From the NCBI GenBank assembly GCA_052267165.1, contig JBKQHO010000021.1, positions 62,001-126,000 of the forward strand: a stretch of 64,000 nt of DNA, read 5' to 3'. Below the pieces are notes generated by a model. That model saw only the letters and a program-made list of their open reading frames with translations, made no database searches and was not told where the DNA came from. Source of the DNA: CAWICD01 sp052267165 (lineage in GTDB: Bacteria; Vulcanimicrobiota; Vulcanimicrobiia; Vulcanimicrobiales; Vulcanimicrobiaceae). Numbering within the stretch: position 1 is the stretch's first letter; every line of letters begins with the position of its first letter. A program made the translations under genes and the position numbers. Below, piece after piece: positions 25,822 through 33,067 of the stretch.

Positions 25822-26154
25822 TCAGCTTTCGGGCTTGGCCTCGTTGCTAATGTTCTTCTTGGCCTCGGCGATCAAGCGTTTGACTTTCTGGCCGCCTTTG
25901 TGACCAATCTCTTCGTAGAAATCGGAGCCGTACTTGTCCTTAACGACCCGGCCGCCTTTTTGGCCGATCGCTTCATAGAACTGGGCGCCGTGCCGTTCCC
26001 TGGTCGCTTGCCCGCCCTTGCGACCAATCGTCTCGTAGAAGCCGGAACCGTAACGCTCGCGAACGGTATCTCCGCCCTTCTTGCCGGCCTCGCGGACGGA
26101 CATATCTCCGCCCACCTTGCCGTTGTCAGAATTCTTCGAAGGCTGATCTGCCAT
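25822..26154 (-). CDS. KGG-repeat general stress protein
   Basis: A small, hydrophilic, 110-residue protein made largely of about three 22-residue repeats of the form YGSxFYExIGxKGGxxxxx, with four KGG motifs in all (GKKGGD, GRKGGQ, GQKGGR, GHKGGQ). This is the GsiB/Con-10 type of stress-induced protein, linked in other bacteria to SigmaB-controlled desiccation and general stress responses. The start is ATG 26154 with AAAGAGG about 12 bases upstream. A SigmaB-like promoter precedes it (26219-26243). It is convergent with the LptC-like gene and divergent from the D-aminoacylase gene. Confidence 0.9.
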   Translation of the reverse strand: MADQPSKNSDNGKVGGDMSVREAGKKGGDTVRERYGSGFYETIGRKGGQATRERHGAQFYEAIGQKGGRVVKDKYGSDFYEEIGHKGGQKVKRLIAEAKKNISNEAKPES

Positions 26155-26218
26155 GGTCGTTGCCAACCTCTTTTCGCGCTGCGGCGAAAGCCAAAAGTGC
26201 TGCGAAGTATACTCGCTC

Positions 26219-26243
26219 GTACCCACTGCTTGCGTGCTTAAAC
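26219..26243 (-). promoter_or_regulatory. SigmaB-type promoter candidate for the KGG stress gene
   Basis: Minus strand GTTTAA (26238-26243), 13-bp spacer, GGGTAC (26219-26224). This is close to the general-stress consensus GTTTAA-N12-15-GGGTAT known from Bacillus and actinobacteria. It would start a leader of roughly 55 nt before ATG 26154. A palindromic AGTATACT just downstream (26206-26213) could serve as an additional -10 on either strand. Confidence 0.55.
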
Positions 26244-26247
26244 TCGG

Positions 26248-27828
26248 ATGATCGAACTCGTAATCGAGAATGCCCTCATTTACGACGTAGGCAAGTCAAG
26301 GCCTCTTCGCATGGACCTTGGCATCGTTCAAGACCGTATCGCGCTGCTCGGCAACTTGGAGGGCCGTGAAGCCTACGAACGATTAGACGCCGCCGGTCGC
26401 GTTCTTGCTCCCGGGTTCATCGACGTTCATTCCCATTCTGACGAGCTTTGGCTCGCCAACCCGACGTGTGCAAGCAAAGTTTTACAAGGGGTGACCACCG
26501 AGATAGGCGGCAACTGCGGCACGTCCGCCGCTCCGCTGCGCGGATTAGCGCTCGAACGCAAACAAGAAGAAGCACGCTTGTACGGCCTCGATGTCGAGTG
26601 GCGCGAACTTAACGAATTCCTTACACTCGTCGAGCGCAACGGCACGTCACTCAACGTCGCGACCCTGGTCGGTCTCGGGACCACGCGCCGCTGCGTGCGC
26701 GGAGAGCGCGACGGACGCCTTGACGCCGCCGAGCTACACGCCGAGCGCGCCCTCATAGGCGAGGCGATCGAACAGGGCGCGCTCGGCGTCTCGAGCGGCC
26801 TGATCTATGCGCCCTCGCGCTACGCCGATCTCGGCGAGCTCGTTGCCTGCAGCATCGCCGCTCGGGATGCGGGTGCACCGCTCTACGCAACCCATTTGCG
26901 CGACGAAGGCGACGCGCTCCAAGAAGCAGTCGAGGAAGCGCTTGCCATTGGACTCGCAGCCGAAGTCGCCGTCCAGTGCTCCCACCACAAGTCGGCGGGC
27001 AAACGCAACTGGGGCAAGGTGCACCGCTCGCTCGAGACGATCGAGCGCGCGCGCCGCGCCGGGCAGCCGGTGTACGCCGACGTGTATCCGTACACGGCGA
27101 GCTGGACCGAGCTCTCGACCTTGCTGCCCGAAGACGCGCTGGCCGGAGGCCGCGAGGCGGTGCTCGAGCGGCTGCGCGACCCGGCCACCGCAACGGCGCT
27201 GGCCCTGCGCCTCGAGCTCGATCACGGCGACGAATGGTCCGACATCATGCTCTCGACGATCGGGAGCGAGCAGCGCGCCGAGCTTGCCGGGCTGCGTCTC
27301 GACGAGCTGGGCCGCCGCTGGCGCATGCGGCCGGCGCAGGCCGTGTTGCGGCTGCTCGCCGACGAACGCCTCGCCGTCGACGCGATCTTCTTCACGATGA
27401 GCGAAGACGACGTGGCGACCGTTCTGTCGGCGGACTTCACCTGCATCGGCAGCGACGCATCGGCTCGCGCCGTCTCCGGCGTGACCGCCCGGGGACTGCC
27501 GCACCCGCGAACCTTCGGCTGCTTTCCGCGCGTCTTCGGACGCTTCGTTCGCGGGCGCAAGACGCTCGAGCTCGGTGAAGCGATTCGGCGTATGACGGCG
27601 CTCCCCGCCGATATCTTCGGTCTGTCGGGGCGGGGTCGCATCGAGGTCGGAGCGTATGCTGATCTCGTGCTTTTCGATCCGCGGCGGATCCTCGACACGG
27701 CCACGTACGAGCGGCCCTACGCGTATCCCGAAGGGATCGACTCAGTCTGGGTCAACGGCCGCGCGGTCGTGCGCGGCGGGGCTCTCACCGGCGCGCGCCC
27801 GGGCCGCGTGCTGCGCGGCGGCAAGTGA
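26248..27828 (+). CDS. N-acyl-D-amino-acid deacylase (D-aminoacylase)
   Basis: Zinc amidohydrolase removing acyl groups from N-acyl-D-amino acids. The 526-residue protein opens with the small beta domain (MIELVIENALIYDV) and has the metal motif PGFIDVHSHSDE, the family's GGNCGTSAAP with the metal-bridging Cys, ATHLRDEGD, QCSHHKSAGK, STIGSE and CIGSDAS, followed by the closing GRIEVGAYADLVLFDP. A dihydroorotase or hydantoinase role is unlikely because the NCG motif marks the D-aminoacylase group. The start is ATG 26248. The Crp-type regulator begins 13 bp downstream on the same strand. Confidence 0.9.
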   Translation: MIELVIENALIYDVGKSRPLRMDLGIVQDRIALLGNLEGREAYERLDAAGRVLAPGFIDVHSHSDELWLANPTCASKVLQGVTTEIGGNCGTSAAPLRGLALERKQEEARLYGLDVEWRELNEFLTLVERNGTSLNVATLVGLGTTRRCVRGERDGRLDAAELHAERALIGEAIEQGALGVSSGLIYAPSRYADLGELVACSIAARDAGAPLYATHLRDEGDALQEAVEEALAIGLAAEVAVQCSHHKSAGKRNWGKVHRSLETIERARRAGQPVYADVYPYTASWTELSTLLPEDALAGGREAVLERLRDPATATALALRLELDHGDEWSDIMLSTIGSEQRAELAGLRLDELGRRWRMRPAQAVLRLLADERLAVDAIFFTMSEDDVATVLSADFTCIGSDASARAVSGVTARGLPHPRTFGCFPRVFGRFVRGRKTLELGEAIRRMTALPADIFGLSGRGRIEVGAYADLVLFDPRRILDTATYERPYAYPEGIDSVWVNGRAVVRGGALTGARPGRVLRGGK

Positions 27829-27841
27829 GCGGGCCCGCCGC

Positions 27842-28504
27842 GTGAACGTGCTCGAGCTCGATCCCGAACGCCGCCAAGCCCTGCTCGACGACGCCCGACG
27901 CATCGTCTTGGCGCGCGGCGAGCTGCTGTACACGGCCGGCGATCCGGCCGGCGACGTCTTCATCGTCGAGCGCGGACGGGTGAAGATTCTGCGGACGACG
28001 GCGAGCGGCTCGGAAGCGATCGTCGAGATCCGCAACCCCGGCGACGTTTTCGGCGAGATGATTTGGCTCGCGGAAAACGGGCGGCGCACGACGAGCGCCG
28101 TCGCGCTTGACCCGGGCGAGGTCCGCTCGCTCGACGCCGCGCTCTTCGGTCGCCGCCTCCAGGCCGACGCGAGGCTGGCGGCGACTTTCGCGCGCGGCGT
28201 GGCCGCCCGCCTGGCGGCCGCCGAACGCGAGCTAACGGAGCTCGCCGGCAAGAGCGTACCCGGCCGGCTGGTCGACCTCCTCGGGCGGCTCGCCGCCGAG
28301 CACGGCGTCCCCGAACCCGACGGCGGCGTTCGCATCGGGATGAGCTTGACCCATCAAGACTTGGCGAACTTGATCGGCACGAGTCGCGAGACGCTCACGA
28401 AAGAACTGGGCGTCCTGGCCGACGTCGGCCTGCTTCGCGTCTCGCACCGCTCGCTGGTGCTCCTGCAGCCCCAGGCCTTCCCGTTCGCCCGGCGTCGCAG
28501 CTAG
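27842..28504 (+). CDS. Crp/Fnr family transcriptional regulator
   Basis: A 220-residue regulator: an N-terminal cyclic-nucleotide-binding fold (about 8-125; GDPAGDVFIVERGRVKIL, NPGDVFGEM), a dimerisation helix, and a C-terminal winged HTH with the recognition segment LTHQDLANLIGTSRETLTKEL. There are no N-terminal cysteines, so it is not an Fe-S Fnr. The start is GTG 27842, after a 13-bp gap from the D-aminoacylase gene, with no clear Shine-Dalgarno. Its stop overlaps that of the convergent DUF4126 gene in a shared CTAG. Confidence 0.88.
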   Translation: MNVLELDPERRQALLDDARRIVLARGELLYTAGDPAGDVFIVERGRVKILRTTASGSEAIVEIRNPGDVFGEMIWLAENGRRTTSAVALDPGEVRSLDAALFGRRLQADARLAATFARGVAARLAAAERELTELAGKSVPGRLVDLLGRLAAEHGVPEPDGGVRIGMSLTHQDLANLIGTSRETLTKELGVLADVGLLRVSHRSLVLLQPQAFPFARRRS

Positions 28505-29085
28505 GGTCGCGGGACTAGTGATCTTCGGGCGCGCGCCAGCGCCAGGTATCCGCTGCGCGCCACCAGCAGCAGCGTCAGCGTCAGCAGCGCGGCCAGCACG
28601 GCGCCGACGTAGGGAGCGACCAGCGCCAGGCCGACTCCGGCCGCGGCCGCGCCGTCCTCCGCGAGGCTGAGCAGCGGGTTGGCCATGCCCAGGGTCATCG
28701 TGGTCGACCCGGCCCGCAGCGTGGCGACGGCCGTATGAACGCCGACCGCATTGAGCGCCGCCAGCGCCATCGTCGTGCCGTCCAGCGGCGTCCCCGCGTC
28801 GGGTACGATGCTGCCGACCAGGATCGCGGCGGCAAGCGGTTTGGCCGCGAAGTGCAGCACGTGCAGCGCATGATCGACGAGCGGAAGCTTGTCGCCGAGC
28901 AGCTCGAGGAGGGCGAGCAGCGCGAGGACCGCGGTCGCTCCGTCGCTGCCCAGCGCCGCGAACGGCGTGGAAGGGTGGAGATACCCGAAGTGCATCGCGA
29001 GCGAGGCCAAGGCCAGCGTCACGAACGGCCGTAGCCCGACGCTCGTGCTAAGCGCATAGGCGGTCGCAAAGGTGGCAGCGTCCAA
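28501..29085 (-). CDS. DUF4126 family membrane protein
   Basis: A 194-residue, very hydrophobic protein with about five or six helices and the DUF4126 look (TAYALSTSVGLRPFVTLALAS at the N-terminus, LNAVGVHTAVATLRAGSTTM and NPLLSLAEDGAAA further on). Function unknown. The start is TTG 29083-29085, well supported by AAAGGAG five bases upstream. It lies 21 bp after coaE. Confidence 0.8.
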   Translation of the reverse strand: MDAATFATAYALSTSVGLRPFVTLALASLAMHFGYLHPSTPFAALGSDGATAVLALLALLELLGDKLPLVDHALHVLHFAAKPLAAAILVGSIVPDAGTPLDGTTMALAALNAVGVHTAVATLRAGSTTMTLGMANPLLSLAEDGAAAAGVGLALVAPYVGAVLAALLTLTLLLVARSGYLALARARRSLVPRP

Positions 29086-29106
29086 GCGGTCTCCTTTCGC
29101 GCCCTT

Positions 29107-29712
29107 CTACCGCGCCTTGGCCCCACGAGTTTCGAGCGCCCGATAGACGAGCGTGGCGCGCTCGCGCAGCTCGGCCGGCGTCCCGTCGTTGTCGATGACG
29201 TAGTCGGCCAGCTCCCGCGCCCGCGCCGGATCGATCTGAGCCCGCATGCGCCGCTCGACCTCGGCCCGGTCGAGGCCGCTGCGGGCGACGACGCGCGCGA
29301 TCCGCGTTTGGGGCGGCGCAACGACCAGCACGTTGACCTGGCAGCGCCGGTAGAGCTCAGTCTCGAAGAGGAGCGGTACTTCGTGCACGACGATTTGGTC
29401 CGGCGCGGCGCTCGCTTCGAGCTCGTCGCCGAGCCGCCGCACCAGCGGGTGGACGATCGCGTTTAGCTCGTCGAGCTGACGAAGATCGGCGAAAACGATG
29501 GCCGAAAGCGCGGCCCGGTCGAGACTCCCGTCGGGGTGCAGCGCCTGCGGCCAGCGCGGCGCGATTCGCGCCAGCCCCTCGCTGCCCGGCGCGACGGCGA
29601 GGCGGGCCAATTCGTCGGCGTCGACGACCAGCGCGCCGAGCTCCGCGAAGATGTCGGCGACGGCGCTCTTTCCCGATCCGATCCCGCCGGTCAAGCCGGC
29701 CCGCAAACGCAC
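29107..29712 (-). CDS. coaE: Dephospho-CoA kinase
   Basis: Last step of coenzyme A synthesis (phosphorylation of the ribose 3'-OH). The P-loop is GLTGGIGSGKSAVAD; DADELARLAV, VHEVPLLFET and DRAEVERRMRAQ are typical. GTG 29710-29712 with AAGGGAG four bases upstream gives VRLRAGLTGGIGSGKS, the normal N-terminus, and 201 residues. An ATG at 29745 would add 11 residues but falls in the loop of the terminator hairpin behind rpsA, so the GTG is preferred. Confidence 0.94.
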   Translation of the reverse strand: MRLRAGLTGGIGSGKSAVADIFAELGALVVDADELARLAVAPGSEGLARIAPRWPQALHPDGSLDRAALSAIVFADLRQLDELNAIVHPLVRRLGDELEASAAPDQIVVHEVPLLFETELYRRCQVNVLVVAPPQTRIARVVARSGLDRAEVERRMRAQIDPARARELADYVIDNDGTPAELRERATLVYRALETRGAKAR

Positions 29713-29736
29713 GCAGCTCCCTTCGCCAACGGGAAA

Positions 29737-29756
29737 GGCCGGCATTGCTGCCGGCC
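29737..29756 (-). terminator. Hairpin behind rpsA
   Basis: Perfect 8-bp stem GGCCGGCA / TGCCGGCC closed on the minus strand by a GCAA tetraloop and followed by TTTCCC. The position, just after the rpsA stop and before the coaE Shine-Dalgarno, suits a weak intrinsic terminator or an attenuator; the T-tract is short. Confidence 0.6.
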
Positions 29757-29784
29757 CTCGCTAACGATATCGATCGGACCGGAC

Positions 29785-30939
29785 CTATTCGACGACGGGT
29801 TCCAGCGCCTCGCCGATCGTTCCGACGTCGCCCTCGACGACGTACTCGGCGAACTCCTCGGGCGGAATGTCGGCGACGTGCTGGATCGACGCCGTGATCC
29901 GGCGCGTCGAATGGTTGATGGTCAGCAGCGTGACCTCGACCTCTTGGCCCGGGCTGTACGGAACCGACGGATCGAACTCGCCCTTCGGAACCATCGCGAG
30001 CACGCCCGGGATGATCTCGACCAGCAGGTAGTTCGGCGTGACCTTGACGATCTGCGCGATGAGGCGCTGGCTCTCGACCAGCTTGTCGGCATGCTCGACC
30101 CATGGATCGGGCAGCGCGTGCTTGAGCGAGAGCGAGACCTTCTTGGCGTCCGGGTCGAACTTCATCACTTCGACCTGCACCACGTCGCCGATCTTGACGA
30201 CCTCGCTCGGATGCTTGATCCGCGCGTACGACAGCTCGCTGTTGTGGATCAGGCCGTCGATGCCGCCGAGGTCGACGAATGCGCCGAACTCGGCCAGCCG
30301 CACGACCACGCCTTCGCGAATCTGTCCGACGGCGAGCGTGCCGAGCAGTTCGGACTTCTTGGCGTTGAGCTCTTCCTCGAGCACCAAGCGCTGCGAAAGC
30401 ACGACGCGGTGGCGCTTGTGATCGAGGTCGATCACTTTGAGGCGCAGATGCTTGCCGACGAGCTCGTCGAGATTGCCGACGGGCTGACGGCGGATCTGCG
30501 AGGCGGGCACGAAACCGCGCATGCCGAGGTCGACCAGGACGCCGCCCTTGACGACTTGCGTGACGGTCGCTTCGATGACTTCGTCGTTCTCGTGCGCCTT
30601 GATGACCTTTTCCCACGTCTTCAGCGCCCGCGCCCGGCGCTCGGAGAGGTAGAGCGTCCCCTCGTCGTCGATGCGGTGGATCATCACTTCGAGCTTGTCG
30701 CCGACCTTGAGTTCCTTTGGATCGACGGCGAGCGACAGTTCGCGGAAGCTCAGAAAGCCTTCGGACTTACCTCCGATATCGACGAGCAACTCGTCCTGGT
30801 ACTTGGCCACGATTACGCCGGTGAGGACCTGTCCCTCGTCGAGAACCTTCAGGCTCTCTTCGTACAGGCGCTGCTCGAGCGCAAGCTGGTCTTCGAGTTC
30901 TTCCGTCGGCTGCGACGGTGCGATGTCGGTGGTAGTAAT
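29785..30939 (-). CDS. rpsA: 30S ribosomal protein S1, apparently with an ATT start
   Basis: S1-domain RNA-binding protein that helps the 30S subunit bind mRNA. Four OB/S1 repeats are visible: VLTGVIVAKYQDELLVDIGG, VIEATVTQVVKGGVLVDLGM, IREGVVVRLAEFGAFVDLGG, and a diverged RLIAQIVKVTPNYLLVEIIP. Four to six repeats is within the family range. The family-like N-terminus (TTTDIAPS, later YEESLKVLDEGQ) lies upstream of the first GTG (30810) and is preceded only by ATT at 30937-30939. That ATT has AAGGGG (30946-30951) at six-base spacing, giving 384 residues. Starting at GTG 30810 would cut into the first S1 repeat. Confidence 0.88.
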   Translation of the reverse strand: MTTTDIAPSQPTEELEDQLALEQRLYEESLKVLDEGQVLTGVIVAKYQDELLVDIGGKSEGFLSFRELSLAVDPKELKVGDKLEVMIHRIDDEGTLYLSERRARALKTWEKVIKAHENDEVIEATVTQVVKGGVLVDLGMRGFVPASQIRRQPVGNLDELVGKHLRLKVIDLDHKRHRVVLSQRLVLEEELNAKKSELLGTLAVGQIREGVVVRLAEFGAFVDLGGIDGLIHNSELSYARIKHPSEVVKIGDVVQVEVMKFDPDAKKVSLSLKHALPDPWVEHADKLVESQRLIAQIVKVTPNYLLVEIIPGVLAMVPKGEFDPSVPYSPGQEVEVTLLTINHSTRRITASIQHVADIPPEEFAEYVVEGDVGTIGEALEPVVE

Positions 30940-31035
30940 ACGCGTCCCCTTTACTCGTGCGCCGGATCACTATTCGTCCGGTCACACCCCCGCGCTTTGC
31001 GCAGTTCCTCGGTCACGAGGCAGATCTTGTAGTAG

Positions 31036-31851
31036 TCATCGGCGCTGGCAGGCCCGGCACCACCAGGTGCCACGCTGAGCCAGAACCGTTCTGACGATCG
31101 GACGCGCGCAGCGCGCGCAACCCAAACCGTCTCGACCATATACCTTCAGTTCATTTTGGAAGCCGCCCCGTAAGCCCTCGGCGTCGACGTAGTCGTCCAC
31201 GCTTGTTCCCCGCATCTCGACCGCGTGCCGCAGCACGCTGCCGATCGATTGGTGTAGGCGTTGCCGAGCCTGTCGGGAGAGTGTCCCGGCGGGAGTGGTC
31301 GGACGAATCCTCGCCTCCCACAGCGCCTCGCAGGCGTAGATGTTGCCGATGCCCGCAATGCGGCGCTGGTCGAGCAAGAAGACCTTGATGGGGGTGGTCC
31401 GCCCGTCCAACAGGCTTGAGAATCGCTCGAAAGAGAAATCCCCCGAGAGAGGCTCAACACCGATATCAGCAGCCCACGGTTCTTCAGGCCCGAACAGGCG
31501 CATCCTGCCGAACTGCCGGACGTCTGCGAAGCAAAGCCGCAGGCCGTCCCGGAACGTCAGCAGGACGGTGGTATACGGCTCAGGCTCCCTCGTTCCCGCG
31601 GGCTGGACGATCAGCCGCCCGGTCATCCTGAGATGAACGGCGAGCTGCTGTCCGGAGCCGAGCCGGACGACCACGAACTTCCCCCGCCGACCGACGCCTT
31701 CGACCGTTTCTCCGCGGAGGGCCCGCACGAACCGCTCGGGTTCGGGGGCGACCACCTTGCGGAGGGCAACGGTCGCGTCGTCGATCGTCCGGCCGGAGAT
31801 CGCGTTCGCGAGCCCGCGGGCGATCGTCTCGACCTCGGGAAGCTCGGGCAC
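31036..31851 (-). CDS. mutM: Formamidopyrimidine-DNA glycosylase
   Basis: Excises 8-oxoguanine and formamidopyrimidines and nicks the abasic site. The essential N-terminus PELPEVETIARGL follows GTG 31849-31851, placing the catalytic proline at position 2; the frame is open further upstream but Pro2 fixes the start. Also visible: VHLRMTGRLIV (catalytic-loop Lys region), GIGNIYACEALW with the conserved Asn, and a C-terminal zinc finger CARC...CRAC. Length 271 residues, as usual. rpsA follows after 96 bp. Confidence 0.95.
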   Translation of the reverse strand: MPELPEVETIARGLANAISGRTIDDATVALRKVVAPEPERFVRALRGETVEGVGRRGKFVVVRLGSGQQLAVHLRMTGRLIVQPAGTREPEPYTTVLLTFRDGLRLCFADVRQFGRMRLFGPEEPWAADIGVEPLSGDFSFERFSSLLDGRTTPIKVFLLDQRRIAGIGNIYACEALWEARIRPTTPAGTLSRQARQRLHQSIGSVLRHAVEMRGTSVDDYVDAEGLRGGFQNELKVYGRDGLGCARCARPIVRTVLAQRGTWWCRACQRR

Positions 31852-31923
31852 GTCACCGGCTTCAGACCTCGCACCGGTTGCAATGGTTTCACCGGCCGCG
31901 AGCATTTTGGCGGCCAGGCTCGG

Positions 31924-32381
31924 CTAGCGCAGCAACGTTTCGGCCCGTACCGGCACGGAGAAGAGGTAGCCTTGCGCCGTGTCGCAGCCGAGAACTCGAG
32001 CAAGCGAGCTTGCGCCTCCGTTTCGACGCCCTTGGCCGAGGTCTCGAGGCCAAGGGCCCGCGCCATCCCGATGATGGCCCGCACGAGCAGACCGCTGAAG
32101 CGCGGATCGGCCAGCGTATCGTGCACCAGCGTGATGCCGCCCTTGCTGCGCGCCCGTTCGCAGAGCAGGGGACTGCGGCCGAATTCGCGCGCTTCGCTTC
32201 CGCACGACGAGAGCGTTCGGAGATGCTTGCCCCCGACGAGCGCGATCGCCGCGCCGGGAACGTCATAAGACCGGGCGACTAAACGCGTCAGCTCGTCGAA
32301 GATCGCTTCCGGCCTCGCGTCGAGGACGGCTAGACTCTGCAACGTCTCTACCCGCCGGTCGTCACGCTCGCGCTCAAGCAC
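31924..32381 (-). pseudogene. Decayed GAF-EAL signalling protein
   Basis: The upstream part (from GTG 32381) encodes a GAF-domain start (LAVLDARPEAIFDELTRLVA, then ALVGGKHLRTLSSCG) up to DTLADPRF. It then jumps in frame straight into the last part of a cyclic-di-GMP phosphodiesterase EAL domain (RAIIGMARALGLE, VETEAQARLLE), so the rest of GAF, any GGDEF and most of EAL are missing. A one-base loss near 31990 then shifts the frame; the lost ending continues as LGCDTAQGYLFSVPV to a TAG at 31924. Deletion plus frameshift plus a changed EGVE motif (AKGVET) make a functional enzyme very unlikely. Confidence 0.85.
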
Positions 32382-32460
32382 GCTACGCTCCCTCTGTTGA
32401 GCTTACTTGCCTCTCGCGCAAGCGCGAGACGCAATGAACCCCTCTCGACTCCCATCGGCG

Positions 32461-32513
32461 ATTGCCGGCCGAACTGGAGTCAAAGTGTGATCCAAAGCGG
32501 GCCGGCCGGCAAT
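32461..32513. repeat. 11-bp inverted repeat behind the DUF192 gene
   Basis: ATTGCCGGCCG (32461-32471) and its exact complement CGGCCGGCAAT (32503-32513), with a 31-nt loop, starting at the stop codon of the minus-strand DUF192 gene. It might end transcription, but no T-tract follows. Confidence 0.5.
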
Positions 32514-33067
32514 TAAAGCGCTTTAACAGGAGGAATAAACAAGCGACTCCCCTTGACGATCCCGAAAACTGCCGCTTGGCCGGCACTCAACTCGAGCACG
32601 AAACGTCCGCGCCCCGCGCGCCGGGCAACCCGCTCGTCGGGCGTCTGCAGCGTCGAGGCCGGAACGTCGCTCGCGATGCTGCGCACCGTCCCATCGCTCG
32701 CGACCCAAATCAAGTCGAGCGGAATCAGGGTGCGCTTCATCCAGAAATCTTGTTGGTCGTCGTCTTCGAAGACGAAGAGCATGCCGGCCGCGGGCTGCAT
32801 GTGCGTGACGCACATCAGGCCGAGCTCGCGCGTCGTCTCGTCGGCCGCAACGGCCATGCGCAGGGTCACCTGGTCGTTGCGCACGTCGACGATCGGCAGC
32901 GGCGTGCCGGCGCTGCGCTGCGCCGTTCCCGCCAGGATCTCCGCCGGAAGCCGTTGGTTCGCGCAGGCCGTCGTCGCGGGCGCCGGCGGTGCAGTCGCCG
33001 CGCGCGACGCGCCGCTCCCAAGGAGCAGCACGCCGAGCACGCTAAGCCGTAAAAGGCTCGACGTCAT
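32513..33067 (-). CDS. DUF192 family exported protein
   Basis: A 184-residue protein with a signal peptide (LLRLSVLGVLLLGSGASRA) and a single DUF192 (UPF0127) domain: VTLRMAVAADETTRELGLM, PAAGMLFVFEDD, FWMKRTLIPLDLIWVASDG and the closing VLELSAGQAAVFGIVKGS. The family is widespread and of unknown function, often exported. The ATG (33067) lies 26 bp inside the end of polA, so the two are probably co-expressed. Confidence 0.88.
   Translation of the reverse strand: MTSSLLRLSVLGVLLLGSGASRAATAPPAPATTACANQRLPAEILAGTAQRSAGTPLPIVDVRNDQVTLRMAVAADETTRELGLMCVTHMQPAAGMLFVFEDDDQQDFWMKRTLIPLDLIWVASDGTVRSIASDVPASTLQTPDERVARRAGRGRFVLELSAGQAAVFGIVKGSRLFIPPVKAL

Noticed and set aside
29536..31032. Plus-strand open frame opposite coaE and rpsA
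   Set aside because: Antisense shadow; the translation is rich in Asp, Val and Leu but matches no fold, and both minus-strand genes are certain.
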